NCBI GenBank assembly: GCA_934292805.1
Contig: CAKQXQ010000023.1
Location: 1-35,804 of the forward strand
DNA: 35,804 nucleotides
Direction of reading: 5' to 3'
Origin: an uncultured Roseburia sp.
GTDB lineage: Bacteria > Bacillota > Clostridia > Lachnospirales > Lachnospiraceae
Positions within the stretch are counted from its first letter, which is position 1; the number at the start of each line of letters is the position of its first letter. Shown piece by piece: positions 17,751 to 26,122 of this stretch. The notes under the pieces were generated by a model that was given only the letters and a program-made list of their open reading frames with translations, ran no database searches and had not been told where the DNA came from. Both the position numbers and the translations under genes were made by a program.

Positions 17751-18836
17751 ATGAAAAAAAGAGAGCTTTTATTACTTCTTCTTCCCTGCCTTCTGGCCGG
17801 AATCCTTTCTTCCTGTGGAAATAACGCTTCTGATCCTTCGAATGCTTCTGCCATAAAAGACGACAACACTCTTGTTGTTTTAAATTACGGAAAATATCTC
17901 GAAGCAAATGTGATAAAGGAATTTGAAAAAGAAACCGGTATTAAAGTAAAGCTGGAAGAATATGAAAGTCCGGAGGAAATGTATACAAAGTTTTCAGCCG
18001 GATCCATCAACTATGACCTAATCTGCACCTCTGATTATATGGTCCAGCGACTGATCCAGGAAGGACAGGTTTTGGATATTGATTTTGACCATTTCCAGTA
18101 CTATGACAATCTTGATCCCGATATTATTGATGCCGCAAAGACTTTTGACCCGGACAGTAAGTATTCCATGCCTTACTTCTATGGTACGCTTGGCATTTTG
18201 TATAATACAACAATGGTTACCGATGAAGAGGTTACAACATGGAATGTCCTTTGGGATGAAAAATACAAAGATTCCATCATCATGCAGAACTCTGTACGTG
18301 ACAGCTTCACTCCTGCACTCCGCCTTCTTGGCTATGATATCAATACAACTGATGAAAATGAGTTGAATGAGGCATTAGACCTCTTAATCAGGCAAAAGCC
18401 ACTTGTATATGCATACTATGTAGATGAAACCGGTGATGAGATGGCTGCCGGAAATGCTGCCATGGCACTTGTCTATTCCGGTGAAGCAGCATACGCTATG
18501 GAATTAAATGACGATCTTTCCTACAATGTTCCAAAAGAAGGCTCTAATCTCTGGATTGACTCCTGGTTTATTCCAAAATGCTGCCACAATAAAGATTATG
18601 CAGAAAAATTTCTTGATTTTTTATGTCGGGAAGACATTGCAGAAGAAAATTTTGACTATGTTTATTATGCAACGCCAAACCTTGCAGTCAAAGAGAATCT
18701 GGATGAAGAAACACTTTCTGATACGACAATTTTCCCGCCGAAAGAAATTCTGGAAAACTGTACAGTATATGAACAGTACGACAAAGATACAACTGCTCTT
18801 ACTAACTATCTTTGGAAGAAACTGAAATCCGAATAA
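17751..18836 (+). CDS. potD: spermidine/putrescine-binding lipoprotein
   Basis: 361 residues. The ATG at 17751 is chosen over an upstream TTG at 17739, because that TTG overlaps the GGAGG ribosome site. The signal peptide ends in the lipobox LSSC with C22 as the lipid anchor. The mature part is the SBP_bac type: LNYGKYLEANVIKEFEKETGIKV marks the first lobe, and the acidic and aromatic residues common in polyamine pockets are plentiful. It completes the potABCD set and is followed by a terminator. Confidence 0.94.
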   Translation: MKKRELLLLLLPCLLAGILSSCGNNASDPSNASAIKDDNTLVVLNYGKYLEANVIKEFEKETGIKVKLEEYESPEEMYTKFSAGSINYDLICTSDYMVQRLIQEGQVLDIDFDHFQYYDNLDPDIIDAAKTFDPDSKYSMPYFYGTLGILYNTTMVTDEEVTTWNVLWDEKYKDSIIMQNSVRDSFTPALRLLGYDINTTDENELNEALDLLIRQKPLVYAYYVDETGDEMAAGNAAMALVYSGEAAYAMELNDDLSYNVPKEGSNLWIDSWFIPKCCHNKDYAEKFLDFLCREDIAEENFDYVYYATPNLAVKENLDEETLSDTTIFPPKEILENCTVYEQYDKDTTALTNYLWKKLKSE

Positions 18837-18923
18837 ATCTGTCATTGTAAGATTTTTCATATCTAAAATATTTATTAAATTCGTAGTTTTATCTTGATTG
18901 AACTGGCATTTCATGATAAAGTA

Positions 18924-18956
18924 AATCCACGCAGTATTGCTGCGTGGATTATTTTT
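18924..18956 (+). terminator. rho-independent terminator of the pot operon
   Basis: Eleven-base perfect arms AATCCACGCAG and CTGCGTGGATT with loop TATTG, followed by ATTTTT. It is 87 bases after the potD stop. Confidence 0.9.
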
Positions 18957-19011
18957 CCCCAAATATAAGACCAAAGCCCATTGCCGGTATGTAAATACCA
19001 GTTGGAGGCTT

Positions 19012-19905
19012 ATGAATTATCAAAATTTTAAAGAAAATATCAAACATGTCATTCAGAACCAGCTGGGATCTGATGTCACTGTCACAATTCAGGAAATCAT
19101 CAAGAATAACAACACACATCTGGATGGTCTCACTATCCTTTCGGATACACTGAATATTTCCCCGACTATTTATCTCAATTATTATTACAGGCAATATCTC
19201 AAAGGCAAAACGATGGATGAGATTTATCGTGAGATTTTAACAGTTTATCGTGAAAATACTCCCCAGAAAAATATCGACATATCCTTCTTCACGGATTATG
19301 AAAAAGTAAAAAAGCGGATCGTATTTAAACTGATCAATTATGACAGGAACAAAGATCTTCTTGATAAAATTCCATACATCCGCTACCTCGATCTTGCGAT
19401 CGTATTCAACTGCCTCGTTACATCTGACGCAAATGGAAGTGCAACGATACTGATCTATAATCATCATCTGGCCTTCTGGAATATCACAAAAGATGATCTC
19501 TATACTCTTGCAATGCAAAACACGCCAAAGCTTCTTACTTATGATCTTCGGAATATGACAGACGTGCTGGAAGAGCTTATGTCAGGTGCTGCCCTGGAAT
19601 CAGACATTACGGATATCGAACTTCCGGTACCTATGTATGTACTTTCCAATGCATGTAAGCTGAATGGTTCAAGCTGCATTCTTTACAAGAATCTTCTTCC
19701 TATGCTTGGGAAAAAGCTTGACAGCGATTTCTATATTCTTCCAAGCAGTATCCATGAAGTATTATTAATCCCGGCTTATGAGCATAATTCTGAGGAACTG
19801 ACCAAGATGGTCAGGGAAGTCAATGCCACTCAGCTGGCAAATGAAGAAATTCTCTCAGATCATGTCTACTATTTCTGCCGCAAAACCGGTAAGCTTTGCA
19901 TGTAA
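19012..19905 (+). CDS. DUF5688-family protein, function unknown
   Basis: 297 residues, starting at ATG 19012 behind GGAGG. A longer frame beginning at 18937 starts inside the pot terminator and is rejected. The sequence resembles DUF5688, a family common in Lachnospiraceae: an N-terminal helical part (NYQNFKENIKHVIQNQLG), then a region of mixed strands with ILPSSIHEVLLIP near residue 240. No signal peptide, membrane segment or catalytic motif is visible. It is transcribed alone, between the pot operon and convergent glgA. No function can be assigned from sequence. Confidence 0.78.
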   Translation: MNYQNFKENIKHVIQNQLGSDVTVTIQEIIKNNNTHLDGLTILSDTLNISPTIYLNYYYRQYLKGKTMDEIYREILTVYRENTPQKNIDISFFTDYEKVKKRIVFKLINYDRNKDLLDKIPYIRYLDLAIVFNCLVTSDANGSATILIYNHHLAFWNITKDDLYTLAMQNTPKLLTYDLRNMTDVLEELMSGAALESDITDIELPVPMYVLSNACKLNGSSCILYKNLLPMLGKKLDSDFYILPSSIHEVLLIPAYEHNSEELTKMVREVNATQLANEEILSDHVYYFCRKTGKLCM

Positions 19906-19925
19906 TTTCTCTGTTTATTCATCAA

Positions 19926-19984
19926 AAAACCATCTGTGATCTGTATCGCCTCAAGCTGGCTGGTACAGATATCCAGATGGTTTT
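19926..19984. terminator. long hairpin between convergent genes, probably a bidirectional terminator
   Basis: Outer arms AAAACCATCTG (19926-19936) and CAGATGGTTTT (19974-19984) pair perfectly. An inner ATCTGTA/TACAGAT pair extends the stem, and a GCC/GGC pair lies near the tip. T runs follow on both strands, better on the minus strand (TTTTTTG), so it can end both the DUF5688 gene and glgA. Confidence 0.75.
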
Positions 19985-20007
19985 GTCGGTTAGAAATTAT
20001 CATTCAA

Positions 20008-21456
20008 TTAATATTCTGTCAGTTTGTCATATAATGCTTCATATTTACGTGCAGAAGTATTCCATGAAAAATCTTTTTTCATTCCACGAAGTGCGATCTG
20101 ATTCCATTCATTCCGATTCTTCTGATAAACGGAAATCGCATAGCGGATCACACCAAGCATCTCATGTGCATTGTAATTGGCAAATGAAAATCCGGTTCCG
20201 GTATGTTCATATTCGTTATAAGCTTCTACCGTATCCTTCAGTCCGCCGGTCTCTCTTACGATCGGTACTGTTCCATATCTTAAACTCATCAACTGGGATA
20301 ATCCGCATGGTTCAAATAAAGATGGCATCAAAAACGCATCGCAGGATGCATAGATCCGATGTGCTTTTTCCTCAGAGTAACCAATATGGACTTTTATCTT
20401 GTCAGGATATTTACCGGCAAAATAACAGAACATATCCTGATATTCCTGCTGACCGGTTCCAAGAACAGCAATCTGAACATCCTCAGTGCTCAATAATTCA
20501 TCCATAATATATGCTACCAGATCAAATCCCTTCTGGTTTGTCATCCTTGACACCATGCCAAGAAGCAATGCATCTTCACGTTCAGGAAGTCCAAGTTCCC
20601 TCTGCAATGCTTTTTTATTCTCTTTCTTGCCTTCATAAAAATCAGCTGTGCCAAAATGATACGAAATATATGGATCCTTCTGTGGATCATACTCCTGATA
20701 ATCCAATCCGTTCAAAATACCGTAAAGGCTGTCTTTTCTTGCACGCAGAAGCCCATCCAGGCCTTCACCACCCTGCTCTGTTGTAATCTCATATGCGTAC
20801 GTATCACTGACTGTCGTGACTGCATCAGCATATACAATGCCACCCTTCAAATAGTTGGCTTCACCGTAAGATTCCAGCTTGTCACATGTAAAAATCTGTT
20901 CCGGAAGTCCTGTAATATCCATCACCGTTTCCAGATTCCATCGGCCCTGGAACTGAAGATTATGAATTGAAAATACCGTCTTAATACCTGAATAGTAACG
21001 TTCATCCCCATACAATGTCCTTAAGAATACCGGTACCAGCCCTGTCTGCCAGTCATGGCAATGAATGATATCCGGACAAAAGTCAAGATAAGGTAATGCT
21101 TCGATCACTGCCTTGGAAAAGAATGCAAATTTCTCAACATCCTGATAAAGCTCATTATAAGGCTTATCTCCTGCAAAATAGAATTCATTATCAACAAAGT
21201 AATATGTAATGCCATCCTGCTTTGCTTCAAAAATACCAACATATTGTCTGCGCCAGCTTAAATGAACGTAAAAATGGCATTTAAACTTCAATTGCGACTT
21301 CAGATTCTCATCCATGCAAAGATACTTCGGTATGATAACCCTTACATCATATCTGGAATGGTCAAAATACTTTGGCAATGACCCCGTAACATCCGCTAAT
21401 CCTCCTGTCTTTATAAACGGAACCGCTTCTGAAGCTGCAAACAAAATTTTTTTCAT
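20008..21456 (-). CDS. glgA: glycogen synthase (ADP-glucose type)
   Basis: 482 residues, the usual length for bacterial glycogen synthase. It extends alpha-1,4-glucan from ADP-glucose. The KTGGLADV motif is at 16-23, and the C-terminal EPCGLSQLMSLRYGTVPIVRETGGL region carries the nucleotide-sugar binding motif. The ATG at 21456 has GGAGGG upstream; 26 residues of open frame further upstream are rejected. No other glg gene is beside it. The leader contains a perfect Spo0A box (21485-21491) immediately before the gene, and spo0A is the next gene upstream. Confidence 0.94.
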   Translation of the reverse strand: MKKILFAASEAVPFIKTGGLADVTGSLPKYFDHSRYDVRVIIPKYLCMDENLKSQLKFKCHFYVHLSWRRQYVGIFEAKQDGITYYFVDNEFYFAGDKPYNELYQDVEKFAFFSKAVIEALPYLDFCPDIIHCHDWQTGLVPVFLRTLYGDERYYSGIKTVFSIHNLQFQGRWNLETVMDITGLPEQIFTCDKLESYGEANYLKGGIVYADAVTTVSDTYAYEITTEQGGEGLDGLLRARKDSLYGILNGLDYQEYDPQKDPYISYHFGTADFYEGKKENKKALQRELGLPEREDALLLGMVSRMTNQKGFDLVAYIMDELLSTEDVQIAVLGTGQQEYQDMFCYFAGKYPDKIKVHIGYSEEKAHRIYASCDAFLMPSLFEPCGLSQLMSLRYGTVPIVRETGGLKDTVEAYNEYEHTGTGFSFANYNAHEMLGVIRYAISVYQKNRNEWNQIALRGMKKDFSWNTSARKYEALYDKLTEY

Positions 21457-21484
21457 AAAATAAACCCTCCGAATCCCGATTTTT

Positions 21485-21491
21485 TTCGACA
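21485..21491 (-). promoter_or_regulatory. Spo0A box in the glgA leader
   Basis: TGTCGAA on the minus strand matches the 7-bp Spo0A box consensus and is followed by more A residues. It lies about 10 bases downstream of a -10 element and 28 bases before the glgA ATG. Four other exact matches seen in this window lie inside coding regions (argH, udk, tlyA, pncC), so a chance match is possible. Confidence 0.45.
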
Positions 21492-21501
21492 TCTTAAGGT
21501 T

Positions 21502-21530
21502 ATTATAACTCTTTTTCAGACATCTGAAAA
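21502..21530 (-). promoter_or_regulatory. possible glgA promoter
   Basis: TATAAT on the minus strand at 21502-21507, with only a weak -35 (TTTTCA at 21525-21530) 17 bp away. The -35 overlaps a hairpin TTTTCAGA/TCTGAAAA (21513-21530) just past the spo0A stop, which could also serve as a weak spo0A terminator. glgA may therefore be partly read from spo0A. Confidence 0.4.
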
Positions 21531-21536
21531 GCATTA

Positions 21537-22331
21537 TTACATCTTATACTCTAACCTAATCCGGTCTGTGATCAGTGCAATGAACTCAGAGTTTGTCGGC
21601 TTGCCTTTGCCATTATGTATCGTATATCCGAACATCTCATCGATCGTATCCATCTTCCCTCTGCTCCACGCAACTTCAATGGCATGACGTATCGCACGCT
21701 CTACACGGCTGGCTGTTGTCTGGTACTTTTCTGCGATTGTGGGATATAGTATTTTCGTGATGGAATTTAACATTTCCATGTCAGTTACTGACATAATGAT
21801 CGCATCCCGCAAATACTGATATCCTTTGATATGTGCAGGTACTCCGATTTCATGTATGATTTCTGTAACATCTGCTTCCAGATCGTGTATATCTTTTGTT
21901 TCTGTTTTTTCAAAGCTGTTTGTTTTTCTTATCTGCGTATTCTTTGTGTTTTTGTCTTCACGGATCTTTTTAATACGATTCAGAACAACATCATTATCAA
22001 ATGGTTTCATGATATAGTAATCTGCACCCAGTTCAAATGCATTCTCAGTGATCATTTCCTGTCCGATCGCACTGATCATAATAAATACAGGATGATTCTG
22101 AATCGATTTATCGTGATTGACCTTATCAAGGACGCCAAGTCCGTCTAACTTTGGCATTATGATATCTAAAAGTACAACATCCGGTTCCTTTGTTTTAATA
22201 ATCTGCAATGCTTCCTCTCCATCTTTTGCAGTTCCTACAACATTTAACTCATCGTCGCTTTCAATGATGTTCCCAAGTAATCTTAACATCTTTTCGTTAT
22301 CATCTGCGATCGCAACATTTAACTTCTCCAT
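21537..22331 (-). CDS. spo0A: sporulation master regulator Spo0A
   Basis: 264 residues. An N-terminal response-regulator receiver domain has the acidic pair D10/D11, the phospho-acceptor D56 in VVLLDIIMP, and a lysine near 108 in YYIMKPFD. A Lys/Thr-rich linker follows, and then the C-terminal Spo0A DNA-binding domain from about residue 150, with the highly conserved recognition segment SRVERAIRHAIEVAWSRG. It controls entry into sporulation. Its position after spoIVB matches the classical clostridial and Bacillus order. A perfect Spo0A box lies in its promoter. Confidence 0.97.
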   Translation of the reverse strand: MEKLNVAIADDNEKMLRLLGNIIESDDELNVVGTAKDGEEALQIIKTKEPDVVLLDIIMPKLDGLGVLDKVNHDKSIQNHPVFIMISAIGQEMITENAFELGADYYIMKPFDNDVVLNRIKKIREDKNTKNTQIRKTNSFEKTETKDIHDLEADVTEIIHEIGVPAHIKGYQYLRDAIIMSVTDMEMLNSITKILYPTIAEKYQTTASRVERAIRHAIEVAWSRGKMDTIDEMFGYTIHNGKGKPTNSEFIALITDRIRLEYKM

Positions 22332-22373
22332 GCAAGTCCTCCTGATGTTTCCAAATATTTTGCAGTTTCTCCA

Positions 22374-22390
22374 CCGGCATTTAATGCCGG
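22374..22390. repeat. hairpin in the spo0A 5' leader
   Basis: CCGGCATT and AATGCCGG pair perfectly around a single base, 43 bases upstream of the spo0A start. A second AT-rich inverted repeat AAAAATT/AATTTTT lies at 22394-22415. Neither has a T run fitting a terminator on the minus strand. Confidence 0.5.
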
Positions 22391-22447
22391 GGCAAAAATT
22401 ACATTCTCAATTTTTGTACGGTGTACTAGATATAATACAGATGTTTC

Positions 22448-22475
22448 CTTATACAATATTGTCGAATAACGTCAA
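22448..22475 (-). promoter_or_regulatory. spo0A promoter with Spo0A box in the spacer
   Basis: TTGACG at 22470-22475 and TATAAG at 22448-22453, 16 bp apart. The perfect Spo0A box TGTCGAA (plus strand 22460-22466) sits inside the spacer. This suggests autoregulation by Spo0A. A sigma-H type promoter was looked for and not found convincingly. The rest of the 241-base gap to spoIVB is AT-rich with no gene. Confidence 0.55.
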
Positions 22476-22572
22476 AACCATATCTATTATATTTATACTA
22501 ACTACGTATGTCAATCAATTCTTTCAATCTGTTTCGCCACTTTAAATCTTTTTGTTTCTGCTGCGTTTCTTT

Positions 22573-23796
22573 TTATTCTTCCACTTCTAACATATTTTCA
22601 ATAAATATTCCATATCCTCTCGTCGGATCATTGACAAGCACATGTGTCACTGCACCAATCAGCTTATTATCCTGTATTATCGGGCTGCCGCTCATTCCCT
22701 GCACGATACCGCCTGTAAGATCTAACAGTTCTTTGTCTGTAACGCGGAATAAAATTCCTTTATTTTTCTCTCTTCCGCTGTAATCCAGCGATTCAATTTC
22801 AATCTCGTACTCTTCCTGCTTTCCTCCCGGAGAGGAAAGAATATATGCTTTTCCAGGCTGTATGGTCTGCTTATAGCCAACCATATAACTTTGAAATTCA
22901 GATCCTGCGTTTTCTTTTTCATACAGCGTTCCGAAAATTCCTGTCTTGGTATTTTTTTCTATCTTACCAAGCACACTGTCTTTACTGTAAGTAACGACTC
23001 CTTGCAGTTCACCGGGATTTCCTTTCTCACCTTTTTTTACCCCTATAATGTTAGCCGGATAAATTCTTCCCTGATCTATCTCGATCATTTTTCCGTTATC
23101 AGCATCACTTATCGCATGTCCCAGTGCTGAAAATTCACCGTTTTTTGTATAATATGTCATTGTTCCGACTCCTGCCAGATCGTCTTTTACCCATGCACCA
23201 ATGCGGCATACGCCATCTTCCCCGGCTACAGCATTTACCGTTGCTTCCAGATATTCATTTTCCCTGCGGATACCAAGGATATCTTCACTTGTCCCGTTTT
23301 CACGGACCAATTCCTGAAGCTGTTCTTTTTTCCTGACTTTTGTTCCGTTTACACTGACGATATAATCTCCCGGCTGTAAAATATGTTCTGTTGGCTTCTT
23401 TTTCTCCCCATTCTCACTGACCACAACCCCTGTGTCGATTACAAACACACCGTCTGTCTCTACATAGATTCCAATCGGTATCCCTACCGCATAAAGCTCC
23501 TCTTCATTTACAAGAAACACCTCTATACTTTTTACCGGGAAAATCCCAAATAATTTGCAGATCACATGATAGGATGCACTCGGAAAAGGATTTGTCAAAT
23601 CCCTGGCAACTGTTTCAATACTATTTTTTTCCAGCTCTACTGTAACCGGTACTTTAAAATCATAAGAAAGTTCGTCTATGTCAGTTGCATAAATTTTATC
23701 AGGGATTGCCTGCTCAAAAGTGTATACAGCAAACAAAAATACCGCACACAGACCCGCCGTCGTGATCCAGCGAAAAAAATACTTATATCTATACAT
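22573..23796 (-). CDS. spoIVB: SpoIVB serine peptidase
   Basis: 407 residues from ATG 23796 (AGGAG upstream). The 39 residues of open frame further upstream start inside the recN terminator and are rejected. There is one N-terminal membrane segment (about 10-25), a PDZ domain around 105-190, and the S55 peptidase domain. The likely triad is H227 (SALGHAI), D354 (RVTDKE) and S369 (QGMSGSP), in the same spacing as B. subtilis SpoIVB. In sporulation it is secreted from the forespore and triggers sigma-K activation in the mother cell, according to what is known of the family. No clear terminator follows it, so it may read into spo0A. Confidence 0.95.
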   Translation of the reverse strand: MYRYKYFFRWITTAGLCAVFLFAVYTFEQAIPDKIYATDIDELSYDFKVPVTVELEKNSIETVARDLTNPFPSASYHVICKLFGIFPVKSIEVFLVNEEELYAVGIPIGIYVETDGVFVIDTGVVVSENGEKKKPTEHILQPGDYIVSVNGTKVRKKEQLQELVRENGTSEDILGIRRENEYLEATVNAVAGEDGVCRIGAWVKDDLAGVGTMTYYTKNGEFSALGHAISDADNGKMIEIDQGRIYPANIIGVKKGEKGNPGELQGVVTYSKDSVLGKIEKNTKTGIFGTLYEKENAGSEFQSYMVGYKQTIQPGKAYILSSPGGKQEEYEIEIESLDYSGREKNKGILFRVTDKELLDLTGGIVQGMSGSPIIQDNKLIGAVTHVLVNDPTRGYGIFIENMLEVEE

Positions 23797-23853
23797 TGTC
23801 CTATTCTCCTGTATTGTATAAAGAATAAAGCGGACCGATCCGCCAAATAAAAA

Positions 23854-23887
23854 AAAGGAAGTACACATTCTTTCCTGTACTTCCTTT
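23854..23887 (-). terminator. rho-independent terminator of the nusB-recN operon
   Basis: Twelve-base perfect arms AAAGGAAGTACA and TGTACTTCCTTT with a ten-base loop, followed on the minus strand by a run of eight T. It is 57 bases after the recN stop. Confidence 0.9.
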
Positions 23888-23943
23888 ATTATATGGACTA
23901 TTCTCTTTTTCAAACTTGCATGTTTCTGTCAATTTCTGTAATT

Positions 23944-25620
23944 TCAGATTTTCTTTTGTATTGCAAGCTCCTTCATCTCTTTTGCACTTTCAATTACTTT
24001 TTCTGTGATCGTTACTCCACCTAGCATGCGGGCAAGTTCTTTGATACTTTCGTCTGTAGAAAGATGATGGATCTTAGAAACAGTTGCATCATGTTCCACA
24101 GATTTCTCGATCAGATAATGCGAATCTGCCATTGCTGCAATCTGAGGCAGATGTGTAATACATATGATCTGATGGTTTCTGGAAAGAACGTTCATCTTCT
24201 CAGATACCATCTGTGCTGTACGTCCACTGATTCCACTGTCAATCTCATCAAAAATCAAAGTTTCAACATCATCCTGATCTGCAAGTACGGTTTTGATCGC
24301 AAGCATAATTCTGGATAGTTCTCCACCGGATGCTACTTTTCCAAGTGGTTTTAGTGGTTCACCCGGATTCGTAGAGATCACAAATTCTGCATCATCTGTA
24401 CCATTTGCAGTATAATCTGCTGTCGTATCGAACTGCATTTCAAATTTCACATCAAGAAAATTCAGATCCTTTAACGCTTCTGTAACCAAAGATGTAAGTT
24501 TTTTTGCATATTTTTTACGTATGAAGGAAACTTTGTCACAGTAGTCTTTTAATTTTTCTTCTGCTTCTTTTTCTTTTTTCTTAAGGGAAGAAAGGTACTC
24601 ATCATAATCCAAAAGCTTACACAGCCGGTCCTTCCGATCCTCCAACCCTTGTAAAATATCCTCGATCCGGTTTCCATACTTTGACTTTAAGTGGTTTAAT
24701 TCATCCAGACGTTTTTCAATCCGGTAAAATGTTTCATCATCAAATTCTGTATCCTCGATATAATCTGAAAGCTCACGGTTAAAATCATTGATCAGATTAT
24801 CAATCTCTACCAGCTGCTCTTCCAGTCCTTGAATGCGTTCATCGTATGAAGAAACCATTCCGAGTTCTTTTAATGCACGTCCGGTAAGTTCTGACGCACA
24901 CTCATCCTGACTTCCGGTATAAGAATAGGATGCATTCACTGCCTCCATGATCTTCTTACCATGGCTGTACTTCCGGTAATCTGCTTCCAGTGTCTCATCT
25001 TCACCCTTTTGCAGAGCTGCCTCTTCTATTTCACGGATCTCATATTCAAGGAAAGATATCTCCCGGTTGCGTTCTTCGTCATTCACATCTGCATTCTTTC
25101 TTTCCTGGACGATCTCTTTGTATGTATGATATGCCTCTTTTAATTTCTCTTTCCAGTCAGAAACTTCTTCTTTTGCAAAATCATCCAATATTTCAAGATG
25201 CTTCTTTTTGGATAAAAGAGATTGATGGTCATGCTGGCCGTGGATATCGATCAACACAGCTGCGATCTCCCGCATTCTGGAAGCCGGAACGCTTTCAGAA
25301 TTCACTTTTGCAACACCACGCCCGTTTACAATTTTGCGACTTAAGATCACCTGATCATTCTCCGGAATAACATCAAGCTCCCTCAAAAGAACTTTCTGTT
25401 TTTCACCGGTCACCGAAAAAATCAGCTCTACAAGTGCATAATCCGCATTTTCGCGAAGCATTTCCTTCTGTATCTTTTCTCCGAGTGCCAGATTGATCGA
25501 ACCAATTATAATTGATTTGCCGGCACCGGTTTCTCCTGATAAAATATTAAGTCCATCTCCGAAGTCAACTTCCGCTTCATCGATCAGTGCCAGATTCTTT
25601 ACATGCAGGTTCTGTAACAT
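23944..25620 (-). CDS. recN: DNA repair protein RecN
   Basis: 558 residues. It is an SMC-like ATPase acting at double-strand breaks. Walker A GETGAGKS is at 29-36, a long coiled-coil middle is present, and the C-terminal part has the signature VASGGELSRIMLAIK and Walker B TLIFDEIDSGISG. The ATG at 25620 is supported by AAGGAGATTAT; eight extra upstream residues are rejected. It is the last gene of the nine-gene operon, 36 bases after argR, as in many Firmicutes. Confidence 0.96.
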   Translation of the reverse strand: MLQNLHVKNLALIDEAEVDFGDGLNILSGETGAGKSIIIGSINLALGEKIQKEMLRENADYALVELIFSVTGEKQKVLLRELDVIPENDQVILSRKIVNGRGVAKVNSESVPASRMREIAAVLIDIHGQHDHQSLLSKKKHLEILDDFAKEEVSDWKEKLKEAYHTYKEIVQERKNADVNDEERNREISFLEYEIREIEEAALQKGEDETLEADYRKYSHGKKIMEAVNASYSYTGSQDECASELTGRALKELGMVSSYDERIQGLEEQLVEIDNLINDFNRELSDYIEDTEFDDETFYRIEKRLDELNHLKSKYGNRIEDILQGLEDRKDRLCKLLDYDEYLSSLKKKEKEAEEKLKDYCDKVSFIRKKYAKKLTSLVTEALKDLNFLDVKFEMQFDTTADYTANGTDDAEFVISTNPGEPLKPLGKVASGGELSRIMLAIKTVLADQDDVETLIFDEIDSGISGRTAQMVSEKMNVLSRNHQIICITHLPQIAAMADSHYLIEKSVEHDATVSKIHHLSTDESIKELARMLGGVTITEKVIESAKEMKELAIQKKI

Positions 25621-25656
25621 ATAATCTCCTTCTACTCTCCCCAAAAAAGATGTGTG

Positions 25657-26109
25657 TTAATCCTCAACAAGTTTTCGTAGTCTTTCCATTACAGAAATGG
25701 TATCATCCACGCTGCGTACCGCACACATAATCGTATCATCCCCGGCAATGCAGCCTACGATCTCATGCATATGCATCGAATCAATTGCCGCTGCCACTGC
25801 CATGGCCATACCTGAAACCGTTTTTATCACAAGAATATTCTGTGCCATATCCATGGAGATATAAGCATCGCGAAAAACCCTTGTGTATTTTTCAGACAGA
25901 TCTTCCTTGTCATCCCGTAATGCCACATATTTCTGTCTCCCATTGCTCATGGAAACCTTCGTCAGTTTCAGTTCGCGTATATCTCTTGATACCGTCGCCT
26001 GTGTTACCTGAAATCCTTCTCTCAACAGATAATCAGACAATTCTTCCTGTGTCTCAATATCATGCTTTTTGATTAATTCCAACATTTTCAGCTGACGTTT
26101 TGTTTTCAT
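25657..26109 (-). CDS. argR: arginine repressor
   Basis: 150 residues. An N-terminal winged helix (EELSDYLLREGFQVTQATVSRDIRELKL) binds DNA. The C-terminal domain, with GCIAGDDTIMCAVRS near residues 118-132, binds arginine and forms the hexamer. In this location it is the standard argR/ahrC before recN. It may control argH in this window, but I could not point to an ARG box there. AGGAGG precedes the start. Confidence 0.95.
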   Translation of the reverse strand: MKTKRQLKMLELIKKHDIETQEELSDYLLREGFQVTQATVSRDIRELKLTKVSMSNGRQKYVALRDDKEDLSEKYTRVFRDAYISMDMAQNILVIKTVSGMAMAVAAAIDSMHMHEIVGCIAGDDTIMCAVRSVDDTISVMERLRKLVED

Positions 26110-26122
26110 CCTCTTCGCCCTC

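Noticed and set aside
18937..19011. Upstream TTG start of the DUF5688 gene
   Set aside because: It begins inside the pot operon terminator; the ATG at 19012 has a good GGAGG.
23830..23843. Small inverted repeat GCGGA/TCCGC before spoIVB
   Set aside because: Five-base arms only, with no T run and no link to a recognised sporulation sigma factor promoter, so it may be chance.
23797..23913. Upstream start of spoIVB
   Set aside because: The extension is encoded by the recN terminator stem and T run, and the membrane segment follows the ATG at 23796.
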